Of a DNA stretch of 64,000 nt, positions 27,465 to 36,205 are shown one piece after another; position 1 is the stretch's first letter; each line of letters opens with the position of its first letter. The stretch is from Bog-473 sp963754445 (GTDB lineage: Bacteria > Actinomycetota > Acidimicrobiia > Acidimicrobiales > RAAP-2), in NCBI GenBank assembly GCA_963754445.1, contig CAVWFT010000002.1:1984001-2048000 (forward strand), given 5' to 3'. Below the pieces are notes generated by a model, which searched no databases, had not been told where the DNA came from, and saw only the letters and a program-made list of their open reading frames with translations. The translations under genes and the position numbers were made by a program.

Positions 27465-29189
27465 TCAGATCGGACGGTCACCCACGGCAAGCTCGAGCGC
27501 CGCCGCCTCCTCCGCGCTGAGCACTCGATAGGGGCCACCCTTTTCGGGCTGCCACAGGGTGGGATCGGCGCTGTTCCAGCGCTCGGCGCGCAGGCTGCGC
27601 TTGAGCACCTTGTTGGTCGCCGTCATGGGGAGGGCGGCGCTCATGCGCACGAAGCGCGGTGCCCATTTCGTCCCCAGGTCACCTTGGGCGGCCAAGAAGT
27701 CGGGGAGCGACTCCGGGTCGATCTGCGCCACTCCGGGTCGCAGCTGCACGGCCGCCATGACCTGGTCGCCGACGACGGGATCGGGGACGGCGTAGACGGC
27801 GGCCAGGGCCACGTCGGGATGGCGCTGGAGGATCCGCTCGATCGGGGCCGAGGCGAAGTTCTCGCCGTCGACCCGCATCCAATCGTGGTCGCGCCCGGCG
27901 AAGTAGAAGAAGCCGGCCTCGTCCCGGTAGGCCAGGTCGCCGGTCCAGTACCAGCCTTCACGCAGGCGCGTCCGCTGGGCCTCGTCGTTGCGCCAGTACC
28001 CCTCGAAGCCCGCACCCCCGCCCTTGGAGACCAGCTCGCCGATGGCGGCTTCGGCATTGAGCAGGCGTCCCTGCTCGTCGAAGCGGGCCACGGGGCACTC
28101 GGCGCCGGTCTCGGGGTCGAGGACCACCGTCCCCTCCGGCGCCACGCCGAGGGCGCCCGGGGGAGTGTCCGGCGTGCGCACCACGGTGGCCCCTCCCTCG
28201 GTCGATCCGTACGAATCGGTGACGGTCAGACCGAAGCGCTCGGCGAACCGGGCCACGTCGTCGAGCGAGCCTTCGTTGCCGAAGGCCCGTTGGAGCGGGT
28301 TGTCCGCATCGTCGGGGCGCTCGGGAGTGGCCAGGATGTAGGCGAGTGGCTTGCCCACGTAGTTGAAGTAGGTGGCGCCGGACGCGCGCACGTCGGGCAG
28401 GAAACCCGAGGCCGAGAAGCGTCCCGTCGATGGCAGGGCGAATGTCGAGCCCGCCATCAAGGCCGGTCCCCAGCCGGCCATCAGCGCGTTGGAGTGGAAG
28501 AGCGGCATGGAGAGGTAACAGACGTCCTCGGGCACGAGCGAGTACATCTGGGCCACGATGCCGCCGATCCGGGCCAGCCGCCCCTGGGTGCACAGGCACG
28601 CCTTCGGCGCGCCCGAGGTGCCCGAGGTGAAGAGGAGATAGCCCAGGGTGTCGCCGGTGATGCTGGGCTCGACCACGTCGGCGGCCTTGGTGCCGGCGAA
28701 GACGCGCAAGGCGTCGCCGGCGGCCGGCGTATCGAGGACGAGCACGCGGTCGTTGTCCGCGCCGACCGTGCCGAGCGCGTCGCCGATCGTGGTGCCGTCG
28801 ACGAGCGGGAGCGAGACCGAGTCGGTGACGAGGAGCTGGCATTCGGTGTGGGTCAGGTCACGCACCAGCTCGTCGCCCCGATGGGTGGGGTTGGCCCCCA
28901 CCACGACGGCGCCGACGAGGGCGGCCGCCTCGAGCCAGAACACGAACTCGGGCACGTTGTCGAGCAACACGGCCACGTGGAAGGGTCCCGGGACCCGACG
29001 GTCGCGCAGCCACGCCGCCCGCGCCGCGGCCCGGGCCACCACCTCGGCGTGGCTCAGCCGCAGGTCGCCGGCGATGAGACCCGGACGGTCGTCGTCGGCC
29101 CGCGCCAGCACCGCTCGGGCAATCGTCTCGGGGGGAGGCGGAATGGCCGGGTCGGCGGACCCTCCGGGCGTGGCGTCAGCTGGGCTCAC
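27465..29189 (-). CDS. Acyl-CoA synthetase, FadD17-like
   Basis: 574 residues from the GTG at 29189, with TTGGAG upstream. It is an AMP-forming (ANL) ligase that activates a carboxylate to its CoA thioester. Motifs: P-loop FTSGTSGAPKACLCTQGR, SYGSTEGG, hinge region WYWTGDLAYRDEAGFFYF, and catalytic Lys near the C-terminus in TNKVLKRSLRAERW. The sequence, including the CLCTQGR run, resembles mycobacterial FadD17, a steroid-regulon ligase. Length is normal. It is divergent from a luciferase-like oxidoreductase with a perfect KstR-like box between them, and lies next to the igr-like operon. It probably activates a steroid side-chain or fatty acid. Confidence 0.93.
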   Translation of the reverse strand: MSPADATPGGSADPAIPPPPETIARAVLARADDDRPGLIAGDLRLSHAEVVARAAARAAWLRDRRVPGPFHVAVLLDNVPEFVFWLEAAALVGAVVVGANPTHRGDELVRDLTHTECQLLVTDSVSLPLVDGTTIGDALGTVGADNDRVLVLDTPAAGDALRVFAGTKAADVVEPSITGDTLGYLLFTSGTSGAPKACLCTQGRLARIGGIVAQMYSLVPEDVCYLSMPLFHSNALMAGWGPALMAGSTFALPSTGRFSASGFLPDVRASGATYFNYVGKPLAYILATPERPDDADNPLQRAFGNEGSLDDVARFAERFGLTVTDSYGSTEGGATVVRTPDTPPGALGVAPEGTVVLDPETGAECPVARFDEQGRLLNAEAAIGELVSKGGGAGFEGYWRNDEAQRTRLREGWYWTGDLAYRDEAGFFYFAGRDHDWMRVDGENFASAPIERILQRHPDVALAAVYAVPDPVVGDQVMAAVQLRPGVAQIDPESLPDFLAAQGDLGTKWAPRFVRMSAALPMTATNKVLKRSLRAERWNSADPTLWQPEKGGPYRVLSAEEAAALELAVGDRPI

Positions 29190-29232
29190 TGCATCTCCAA
29201 ACGTCTCTGACCTGGGGTGGAAGGTCCATTAT

Positions 29233-29246
29233 TGGAACACGTTGCA
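29233..29246. promoter_or_regulatory. KstR-like operator, perfect match
   Basis: TGGAACACGTTGCA fits TNNAACNNGTTNNA at all fixed positions. It lies between the divergent FadD17-like ligase (start 29189) and luciferase-like oxidoreductase (start 29325). Confidence 0.7.
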
Positions 29247-29324
29247 CTTTAGACGGTCCCGTGTTACCGTCGCAGAACTGCCGCTGGGACTGGACCGCGG
29301 CCACCCTACGAGAGGACGGGACCC

Positions 29325-30458
29325 TTGGAATTCGGGATCTTCAACGCCGTCTGCCTGCTGCCCAAGTACCGCGCCGCACATGGTGACGCAGCCGAGCACG
29401 ATCGGATCATGGACGAGGTGGCCTTCATCGTGGCGGCCGACAAGGCCGGCTTCAAATACACCTGGGCCTCAGAGCACCATTTCCTGACCGACTACTCGCA
29501 CCTCTCGGCATCCGAGTCGTTCCTGGCCTTCGTGGCCGCCAAGACGAGCAACATCCACATCGGCTCGGGCATCTTCAACATCACGCCGCCGGTCAACCAT
29601 CCCGCTCGCATCGCCGAGCGGGTGGCCATGCTCGATCACCTGACCGAGGGCCGGTTCGAGTTCGGGACCGGTCGTGGTTCGTCGACCACCGAGCAGAAGG
29701 GCTTCGGCATCCCCGAGCCCGACATCACCCGCGAGATGGTGGCCGAGACGCTGCCGCAGATCGTGGAGATGTGGAAGGACGACGAGTACCCCGGTTGCGA
29801 CGGCAAGTTCTTCACCATGCCGCAGCGCAACGTGCTGCCCAAGCCGTACTCGAAGCCGCACCCCGCCATCTGGATGGCGGCCGGCAGCCCGTCGACCTTC
29901 GACCTGGCCGCCGAGCTGGGCGTCGGCGTCCTGTGCTTCGGCTTCTCGTCTCCGGACCAGCTGACACCGCTGGTGGCCCGCTACAAGGAGAAGGTCGAGG
30001 ACTGCACGAACCCGGTCGGCGGGTTCGTGAACAACAACGTCATGGTGACCACGCAGATGATCTGCATGGAGGACGGACAGAAGGCCCGCCAGGCCTTCCT
30101 CGACTCGGAGTCGAACTACCACCTGAGCCTCGTGTTCCGGTATCTCGACACCTTCCCGAAGCCTCCCGGCCTGCCCGAATGGCCCAACCTCGTCCCCGGC
30201 ATGACGCCCGAGATGCTCGACGGCGCCATCGCGGCCGGCGGCATTGCCATCGGTGACCCCGACGAGGTGACCAAGGCGATCGAGAACTACTCCACCACCG
30301 GGGCGGACCAGATCGCTTTCGGGATGCTCTCGACCTCGATGCCGATCGAGGTGTGCCAAGAGGCCGTCGAGACCTTCGGCAAGCACGTGCTGCCCCAGTT
30401 CGACAAGGACCCCGAGCACAGCACCACCCGGCAGCGTCTCGCCGCCAAGGTCGGATAG
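29325..30458 (+). CDS. LLM class flavin/F420-dependent oxidoreductase
   Basis: 377 residues from the TTG at 29325 (MEFGIFNAVCLLPKYR); AGAGGACGGG just upstream supports this start, and no ATG gives a fuller N-terminus. It is luciferase-like: WASEHHFLTDYSHLSASESFLAFVAAKT, RVAMLDHLTEGRFEFGTGRGSS, HPAIWMAAGSPSTFDLAAELGVGVLCFGF. The WASEHHF pattern resembles the alpha subunit of bacterial luciferase-like monooxygenases more than the short F420 reductases. Shared operator with the FadD17-like gene suggests a role in the same lipid or steroid pathway; the reaction is unknown. It ends one base before a convergent gene. Confidence 0.93.
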   Translation: MEFGIFNAVCLLPKYRAAHGDAAEHDRIMDEVAFIVAADKAGFKYTWASEHHFLTDYSHLSASESFLAFVAAKTSNIHIGSGIFNITPPVNHPARIAERVAMLDHLTEGRFEFGTGRGSSTTEQKGFGIPEPDITREMVAETLPQIVEMWKDDEYPGCDGKFFTMPQRNVLPKPYSKPHPAIWMAAGSPSTFDLAAELGVGVLCFGFSSPDQLTPLVARYKEKVEDCTNPVGGFVNNNVMVTTQMICMEDGQKARQAFLDSESNYHLSLVFRYLDTFPKPPGLPEWPNLVPGMTPEMLDGAIAAGGIAIGDPDEVTKAIENYSTTGADQIAFGMLSTSMPIEVCQEAVETFGKHVLPQFDKDPEHSTTRQRLAAKVG

Positions 30459-31016
30459 CTACAGGCGAAACTCGCCGGCCGCCAACCGGCGGTCGATCTC
30501 CTCGGCCACGGCGTCCGGGGGCCGGGTGCCGGTGTCCACCCGGTGGCGCTCCGCGACACCCTGGCGTTCGAACTGGCTCCACAGATCGTCGACCACGGCG
30601 GCATCATCGAGGGCGTCGGCGTGTGGGGGCTCTCGCCTCCGATCCTGCACCCGTTGCTGCACGACGTCGACCGGCGCCCGCAGCACCACGTAGTCGAGTG
30701 CGACCCCCAGCGGCTCGCAGGCGACGGCGAACAGGTCGAGCATGAAGGGGTAGAGGATTCCCTCGGCCACGGTGAAGTAGCCACCGTGGGCCATGGTGGC
30801 TACCGCGGCGGCGGCCGCGGCGAGCACGGTGCGGTTCTGCTCGTGCGCGTCCTGACGCCACGGCTCGATCGCCCCGCGGCGCAGCTTGGCGAAGAACCAG
30901 TCGAGGTCGAAGCAGGCCGACGGGTCGTGGCGGTCCGCCACCAGGGGCGCCACCGTCGTCTTGCCGCACCCGGGGGAACCGGTGAGCAGCAGCAGTTGGC
31001 CTGGCCTCGGTGCCAT
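30459..31016 (-). CDS. P-loop AAA/kinase-like ATPase
   Basis: 185 residues. It starts at the ATG at 31016 (MAPRPGQLLLLTGSPGCGKTT) with Walker A GSPGCGKTT at 13-21. Features consistent with a small P-loop kinase: FDLDWFFAKLRRGAIEPW, a helical lid and YVVLRAPVDVVQQRVQDR. The family is AAA_33-like ATP-binding proteins, often phosphotransferases for antibiotics or small molecules. No specific substrate can be named. It is convergent and abutting (stop at 30459) with the luciferase-like gene. Confidence 0.85.
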   Translation of the reverse strand: MAPRPGQLLLLTGSPGCGKTTVAPLVADRHDPSACFDLDWFFAKLRRGAIEPWRQDAHEQNRTVLAAAAAAVATMAHGGYFTVAEGILYPFMLDLFAVACEPLGVALDYVVLRAPVDVVQQRVQDRRREPPHADALDDAAVVDDLWSQFERQGVAERHRVDTGTRPPDAVAEEIDRRLAAGEFRL

Positions 31017-31140
31017 CCGTGCATTGTGGCGTACGGGCGATGCGGGCGATCCCGGCGCGTGACCCCCGGCCGATGCGGGCGCGTGACCCCAAAGCCGGCC
31101 CGATACGATTTTCCTGCACCGCCGCAGCGAGAGGGAGCGC

Positions 31141-31383
31141 ATGAGCGACACCGTCGACGTCCTGGTCCTCGATCTCCTCGAGTGGATCGGACCCGCCCCG
31201 CGCCCCTATGACGAAGTGCTCGATGCGTGGCGCACGTCGTGCCCGCGCCTTCCCGTCTGGGAAGAGGCCAACCAACGCGGCTACGTCGTGCGTCTTCGTG
31301 GGCCGGGTCACGGTGAGCTCATCGCGGTGTCGGAGGCGGGCGTCGCCCATCTGCGGGCACATCGGGCGCCCCTGGCCGTCTGA
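31141..31383 (+). CDS. Conserved small protein, function unknown
   Basis: 80 residues, ATG at 31141 after GAGAGGGAGCGC. It is mixed alpha/beta: VLDLLEWIGPAPRPYDEVLDAWRTSCPRLPVWEEANQRGYV. I recall similar short proteins in diverse bacteria, but no function can be named. It stands alone between two genes on the opposite strand. Confidence 0.72.
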   Translation: MSDTVDVLVLDLLEWIGPAPRPYDEVLDAWRTSCPRLPVWEEANQRGYVVRLRGPGHGELIAVSEAGVAHLRAHRAPLAV

Positions 31384-31404
31384 TCCAGCCCCGCGAAGGT
31401 GCGG

Positions 31405-33696
31405 TCAGCTGGCGGAGGCCAGCCCCACCACCGGACGATTGAGCACGGTGCCGCCCATCGATCCGTCGAACCGGGCGTCGCCGTAGTTGAAGATGCCTCC
31501 GTCCGAGGCGCCGATCCAGTAACCCTGGCCGTCCGGTGTCGCCGCCAGACCGACCGCGGGCTGGTTGAGCGGGGAGCCGCCGGGCGAGCCGTGGAACTGG
31601 GCGTCGCCGAAGCTGAAGATGCCGCCGTCGGAGGCCACCATCCAGTAGCCGAGCCCGTCGGGGGTGGGCGCCAGGCCCACCATCGGTTTGTTCAGACGCT
31701 TGCCGCCCATCGATCCGTGGAACCCAGCATCACCGAAACTGAAGATCCCCCCGTCGCTCGCCACCAGCCAGTAGCCGAGGCCGTCTCTCGTCGACGCCAT
31801 GCCGACGATGGGCGCGTTGAGCGGCTTGCCGCCCATCGACCCATGGAACCCGGCATCACCGAAACTGAAGATGCCGCCATCGGAGGCGACGAGCCAGTAG
31901 CCGCCGCCGTCGGGAGTGGCCGCCATGCCGACGATGGGCGCGTTCAGCGGCTGTCCGCCCTGTGATCCGAAGAACCGGGAGTCACCGAAGTTGAAGATGC
32001 CCCCGTCGGACGCCACCAGCCAGTACCCCTTCTCGTCCGCGCTCGGTGCCATGCCCACGATCGGTCGATTCAAGGGTCGCCCGCCCATGGATCCGAGGAA
32101 CGAGGCGTTGCCAAAGGTGAAGATGCCACCGTCGGACGCCACCAGCCAGTACGAGGAGTTCGGTGGGGCCGGAGGCGGCGCCTGCGGCGGTCCCGGCAGG
32201 CCGGCCGAACCCGAGAAGGCGTGGACCTGGTTGCTCGAGGGCGCGAGGAGCAGTCCGTCGCCGACCGCGGGCGTGGGGAAGTGATTGGCCTGACTGCCGA
32301 TCGACATCGTCTGCACGGTGGTCCCGTTCGACGGGTTGATGCCCTTGAGGGTGGCGCCGTCGATCGACCAGACGAGTCCCCCTGCGATGATCGGTGGTCC
32401 GGGCGTGCTGCTGGGGTCGGTCCACAGCGGGGTGAGCGACGGGGGAGAGGCTCCGGTCTGGACGGCCTCGAGTCCGTTGCCGCAGGGGACGTAGACGACG
32501 GACCCCGACACGGCGTCGCCACCGTCGGCCTCCGCGCCGCTGCACACGGTGGCCTCGGTCGCTTGTCCCCCGATCCCGCCGAGCGCCGCCTGACGCAGCA
32601 GATAGCCCGTCTGCGACTTGCCCACTTGGACGACGGTGCCGTTGGACACGAGCGCGGGCGCCGTCGATCCGAGGTCCTGGTCGTGCGAGTTGTTCGACGA
32701 CCAGTTGCTCGGTGCGAACAGCTGCTCGAGGGCGAGACCCGGCGAGAGCTCGAAGACCGAGTCACTGCCGTCATAAGGCGTGGACGCGGATCCGTTGCCG
32801 CTGGCGGCCCAGATGTTGCCGCCGGAATCCACCTCGGGTGCGGCACCTCCTAACCACACGGCGCCCTGGGTCCCACTGGCGGTGGCGTTGTAGGTCGAGA
32901 CGGCGCCGCCACCCTCGGGAACCGACACGATCCAGCCGTGGTAGCTGGAGCAGTCGCCGAAGTTGCCGCCGTAGCCGAACACGACGTTGCCGTTGCTCAG
33001 GTTCAAACCCGTCCGCTGCAAGATGGCCGATGGGAGCTGCCCAGCGGGATCGACGTCTTGGTCGAGGAGGATCGTGCCCGAATACATGTTGAGCCCGACG
33101 AGGTAGTGGGCCGGCGATCCGCCGACCAACTCGTCCGCCACCACGAAGATCTCTCCGCGCGCCGCATCGATGACCGGTGTCCCGGTGATCCCGACGGTCG
33201 GGTCGATGTCACCACACGGTAGGTCGCCCGATGGAACGGGCGTGGCCAGGTGGGTGGACCAGAGGACCTGGCCGGAGTCCGCGGCCAGGGCATAGACGGT
33301 GTCGTTCTCGGTGGCGGCGTAGACCCGGCCGGTCGCCTCGAGCGGTTCACCGTAGAGCTGTCCGTCGAGCGCAGGTGAGGTCCAGGCGCCAGACGCCGGT
33401 GAGAACGTCACGCCTGAGGTATCGGCACCACCGCCGAGAGCATCCCCGTGGTACACCGTCCAATCGGCGCTGGCGTTCACGTGTGGCGTCGACAGCGCTC
33501 CCGCCTCGGTCGCCGTCACGGCGGGAACGAGAGAGAAGGCGACCAGCGCGCTGGCACTGGCCCAGGCCAGGGCGGCCACGCGGCGTCCGGTCCGCCGTGT
33601 CCCAAGACCTCCCACCCATGCGAAAGCGCGCGCAGTGGATCGGCGCGGACGGAGGTTGTGCACTCCACGGTTGGGGTCGGGGACCTTGCGGCACAC
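31405..33696 (-). CDS. Secreted PQQ-like beta-propeller protein with six C-terminal repeats
   Basis: 763 residues; the GTG at 33696 is tentative. A basic N-terminal region and hydrophobic segment (RRVAALAWASASALVAFSLVPAVTA) form a signal peptide. Residues 75-500 resemble a PQQ-like propeller: WTVYHGDALGGGADTSG, TVYALAADSGQVLWSTHL, and GLEAVQTG. A Pro-rich linker leads to six 42-residue repeats, each about YWLVASDGGIFSFGDAxFxGSMGGxPLN, the last truncated. They likely form a second propeller or binding surface. The protein is probably extracellular, for binding or scaffolding; no catalytic residue is visible. The repeat is typical of acidimicrobial and other soil actinobacterial proteins. Confidence 0.85.
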   Translation of the reverse strand: MCRKVPDPNRGVHNLRPRRSTARAFAWVGGLGTRRTGRRVAALAWASASALVAFSLVPAVTATEAGALSTPHVNASADWTVYHGDALGGGADTSGVTFSPASGAWTSPALDGQLYGEPLEATGRVYAATENDTVYALAADSGQVLWSTHLATPVPSGDLPCGDIDPTVGITGTPVIDAARGEIFVVADELVGGSPAHYLVGLNMYSGTILLDQDVDPAGQLPSAILQRTGLNLSNGNVVFGYGGNFGDCSSYHGWIVSVPEGGGAVSTYNATASGTQGAVWLGGAAPEVDSGGNIWAASGNGSASTPYDGSDSVFELSPGLALEQLFAPSNWSSNNSHDQDLGSTAPALVSNGTVVQVGKSQTGYLLRQAALGGIGGQATEATVCSGAEADGGDAVSGSVVYVPCGNGLEAVQTGASPPSLTPLWTDPSSTPGPPIIAGGLVWSIDGATLKGINPSNGTTVQTMSIGSQANHFPTPAVGDGLLLAPSSNQVHAFSGSAGLPGPPQAPPPAPPNSSYWLVASDGGIFTFGNASFLGSMGGRPLNRPIVGMAPSADEKGYWLVASDGGIFNFGDSRFFGSQGGQPLNAPIVGMAATPDGGGYWLVASDGGIFSFGDAGFHGSMGGKPLNAPIVGMASTRDGLGYWLVASDGGIFSFGDAGFHGSMGGKRLNKPMVGLAPTPDGLGYWMVASDGGIFSFGDAQFHGSPGGSPLNQPAVGLAATPDGQGYWIGASDGGIFNYGDARFDGSMGGTVLNRPVVGLASAS

Positions 33697-33846
33697 GCGG
33701 TCGAGAACGATGACCGCACGCTAACGCGCCGCTCGGCGCGTGTCGACGGCGATACAGTACGGCCGCCGGTCGGCATCGGGGGTGTCGAGTGTGGCGCGCG
33801 ATCAGACCGAGTTCACTGCAGAGCGCCCATGAGTCGGGGCCGTGGA

Positions 33847-33921
33847 GCCGAGCAGGATGAAGCCGAGCAGGATGAAGCCGAGCAGGGTGAAGCCGAGCAG
33901 GGTGAAGCCGAGCAGGTGGAA
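33847..33921. repeat. Five 15-bp tandem repeats
   Basis: Five copies of a unit reading GCCGAGCAGGATGAA with changes at two or three positions, then a degenerate copy up to about 33945. It lies 35 bp before the cupin gene start at 33957 and 150 bp upstream of the propeller gene on the other strand. An open frame crosses it (EAEQD repeats) but has no other gene features. Confidence 0.85.
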
Positions 33922-33956
33922 CTAAGCAGCGTGGAGCCAAGCAGAAGGAGCGATCG

Positions 33957-34499
33957 ATGGGAGCACGACGCATCGTCACGGGTCATGACGCTGAGGGCAA
34001 GGCCGTGTTCGTCCGCGATGAGGTGGTCCAGCCGGTGACCCTCTCTCTCGTCCCCGGTATGGAGTTCCATCTGTTGTGGGGAGCCGACGAGACCCTCCAG
34101 TTCCCCGACGACGGGTCCAAGCCCGACGGCCCGCGTTACTTCCCACCGGTCGGCGGTTCGCGGTTCGCCTTCTTCACCATCCCGCCCGACGGGGGCGCGG
34201 GCGCCCCGGAGGGACTCGACGTCGAGGCAGCGCTCAACGAGTTCCAGCAGAAACTGCCCGGCATGATGGAGCACCTCGAGCCCGACAATCCGGGAATGCA
34301 CACCACCGCCACCATCGACTACGGCGTCGTGCTCTCCGGTGAGGCCATCCTCGAACTCGACGACGGGGCCAAGCTGTCCCTGTCAGCGGGCGACACGTAC
34401 GTGCAGAACGGGACGCGCCATCGTTGGTCGAATACGGGGAGCGTGCCTGCCGTGATCGCCGTGGCCCTCATCGGGGCCAACCACGAACGCGTCGACTGA
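33957..34499 (+). CDS. Cupin domain protein
   Basis: 180 residues from the ATG at 33957, with AGAAGGAGCG upstream. The C-terminal half is a cupin beta-barrel: HTTATIDYGVVLSGEAILELDDG (His115 onward), then GDTYVQNGTRHRWSNTGSVPAVIAVALIG. The metal site is largely preserved but the usual HxH pair is reduced to His115 and a later His. N-terminal half carries a jelly-roll-like second lobe. Substrate unknown. It abuts a convergent FadD19-like ligase gene (stop 34502). Confidence 0.85.
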   Translation: MGARRIVTGHDAEGKAVFVRDEVVQPVTLSLVPGMEFHLLWGADETLQFPDDGSKPDGPRYFPPVGGSRFAFFTIPPDGGAGAPEGLDVEAALNEFQQKLPGMMEHLEPDNPGMHTTATIDYGVVLSGEAILELDDGAKLSLSAGDTYVQNGTRHRWSNTGSVPAVIAVALIGANHERVD

Positions 34500-34501
34500 C
34501 T

Positions 34502-36106
34502 TCAGTCCCCAGCGGTGACGATTGCGGTCGCCCACTGGTAGTCGGGCTTGCCACTCGGCGACCGTTCGACGGTGTCGACGATGTAGAGGCGGCGAGGCAA
34601 CTTGTACCCGGCGATCGACTCGCGGCAGTGTTCTTGCAGCGACTCGAGCGAAGGCGGCTCGTGCCCGATTCGCGGCTGCACGATGGCCGCCACGGTCTGG
34701 CCCCACCGCTCGTCCGGCGCGCCGCAGACGATGGCGTCCATCACATCTGGGTGTGACCGCACGGACGACTCGACCTCTTCGGGGAAGATCTTCTCTCCTC
34801 CCGAGTTGATGACGATCGAACCCCGTCCGAGCAGGGTGATGGAGCCGTCGGCCTCGACCGTGGCGAAGTCGCCCGGCATCACGTAACGCGTCCCGCGGAT
34901 CTCTTTGAACACCTCGGCGGTCTTCTTTGGGTCGTTGTAGTAGCCGATCGGGATGTTCCCGGACCGGGCGATCTTGCCGATTACCCCCGACCCCGGCTCG
35001 ACCGGCTGGAGATCCTCGTCGAACACGACCGTCCCGCCGAGGAGTTGCACGGTCGGCCCGCTCTTCATCGCCGTGTTGCCGGCCGTCACGACCGTCAGGC
35101 CGTTGTTGCCGCCCTCCGAGGAGCCGACAGCGTCGGTAATCAGGATGTTGGGCAGATGGGCGAAGAAGTTGTCCTTCACCGGCGCACTGAACAGTGCGGC
35201 AGAGGACACCACCGCCATGAGGGACGAGAGGTCGTGGGTGGGTTCAGGATCGTCCAGCGACTCGACGAGTGGCTTGCCCATGGCGTCGCCGGTGATCATG
35301 ACGGAGGTCACCTTCTCCTCCTCCACCAGCTGCCACACGTCGTGCGGGTCGAACTTGGCCATGAGGACGATCTTGGAACCGACGAAGCTCTGTCCCATCA
35401 CGCACCACTGAGTGGCCCCGTGCATGAGAGGCGCCACGGGCAGGTGGGTCAGCCCACCGCCCGCTCCCTTGGCCACCATCTCCCGCGGGTCGGTCACCCG
35501 CGTATTGGTCATCGCGTCGGTGCCGCCGCCGAGCGCGTAGAAAACGTCCTCGTGTCGCCAGACCACACCCTTGGGCATGCCGGTCGTGCCGCCCGTGTAG
35601 AGGATGTAGAGATCGTCTCCCGAGCGCGGAGCGAAGTCGCGCGCCTCTGACTGGCCGCGCAGGGCGTCTTCATAGGGCATGGCGCCGTCGGTCGGCTCGA
35701 CTGCCGATCCGTCCTCGATCACCACGACGATTTCGAGGTCGGGCAGCTCGGGCAGGAGTGCGCCGACCAGGGGCGAGAACTCGCGTTGGTACACGATCGC
35801 CTTCAGGTCCGCGTTGGTCAGCAGATAGCGCAGCTCGTCTTTGACGTAGCGGTAGTTGATGTTGATCCAGACGGCGCGCAGCTTGAAGACGGCCCACGCC
35901 GTCTCGACCCATTCGACCGAGTTGTAGGCGTAGATGCCGACGTGATCGCCCGGACCGATCCCCTGGCTCGAGAGGTAGTGGGCCAGCCGGTTCGCCCGCG
36001 CCTCCATCTCGGCGTAGGTGCGACGGACGCCGTTCGCCACCAAGTACTCCCGCTCGGGGTAGGCGTCGACGGACGCCTCGAACAGATCTGCGAGGTTGAA
36101 CTCCAT
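34502..36106 (-). CDS. Acyl-CoA synthetase, FadD19-like
   Basis: 534 residues; the ATG at 36106 (MEFNLADLFEASVDAYP) matches the family start. It has ANL motifs YTGGTTGMPKGVVWRHEDV, IHGATQ-like LMHGATQWCVMG, GSSEGG, IPIGYYNDPKKTAEVF, VMPGDFATVEADGSITLLGRGS and the C-terminal SPSGKPDYQWA with its catalytic Lys. The whole protein resembles mycobacterial FadD19, the steroid 26-oate CoA ligase of the KstR regulon. A KstR-like box begins 12 bp upstream of the start codon. It probably activates a long-chain or side-chain steroid acid. Confidence 0.95.
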   Translation of the reverse strand: MEFNLADLFEASVDAYPEREYLVANGVRRTYAEMEARANRLAHYLSSQGIGPGDHVGIYAYNSVEWVETAWAVFKLRAVWININYRYVKDELRYLLTNADLKAIVYQREFSPLVGALLPELPDLEIVVVIEDGSAVEPTDGAMPYEDALRGQSEARDFAPRSGDDLYILYTGGTTGMPKGVVWRHEDVFYALGGGTDAMTNTRVTDPREMVAKGAGGGLTHLPVAPLMHGATQWCVMGQSFVGSKIVLMAKFDPHDVWQLVEEEKVTSVMITGDAMGKPLVESLDDPEPTHDLSSLMAVVSSAALFSAPVKDNFFAHLPNILITDAVGSSEGGNNGLTVVTAGNTAMKSGPTVQLLGGTVVFDEDLQPVEPGSGVIGKIARSGNIPIGYYNDPKKTAEVFKEIRGTRYVMPGDFATVEADGSITLLGRGSIVINSGGEKIFPEEVESSVRSHPDVMDAIVCGAPDERWGQTVAAIVQPRIGHEPPSLESLQEHCRESIAGYKLPRRLYIVDTVERSPSGKPDYQWATAIVTAGD

Positions 36107-36117
36107 CGGCCTCAGAT

Positions 36118-36131
36118 TAGAACACGTTCTC
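36118..36131. promoter_or_regulatory. KstR-like operator before the FadD19-like gene
   Basis: TAGAACACGTTCTC matches TNNAACNNGTTNNA except for the last base, and contains the perfect inverted repeat AGAAC-AC-GTTCT. It lies 12 bp upstream of the start codon at 36106, where binding would block initiation. Confidence 0.65.
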
Positions 36132-36205
36132 GTTCTGCGCCGCACGGCACCGCGTCACCAGCACCGACGCCGGGATTCTGGCCGCCCGGTCGGCGAGATC
36201 GAGCA

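Noticed and set aside
33448..34038. A plus-strand frame with EAEQ repeats before the cupin gene
   Set aside because: It results from the 15-bp tandem repeat and overlaps the antisense of the propeller gene start; no family features.
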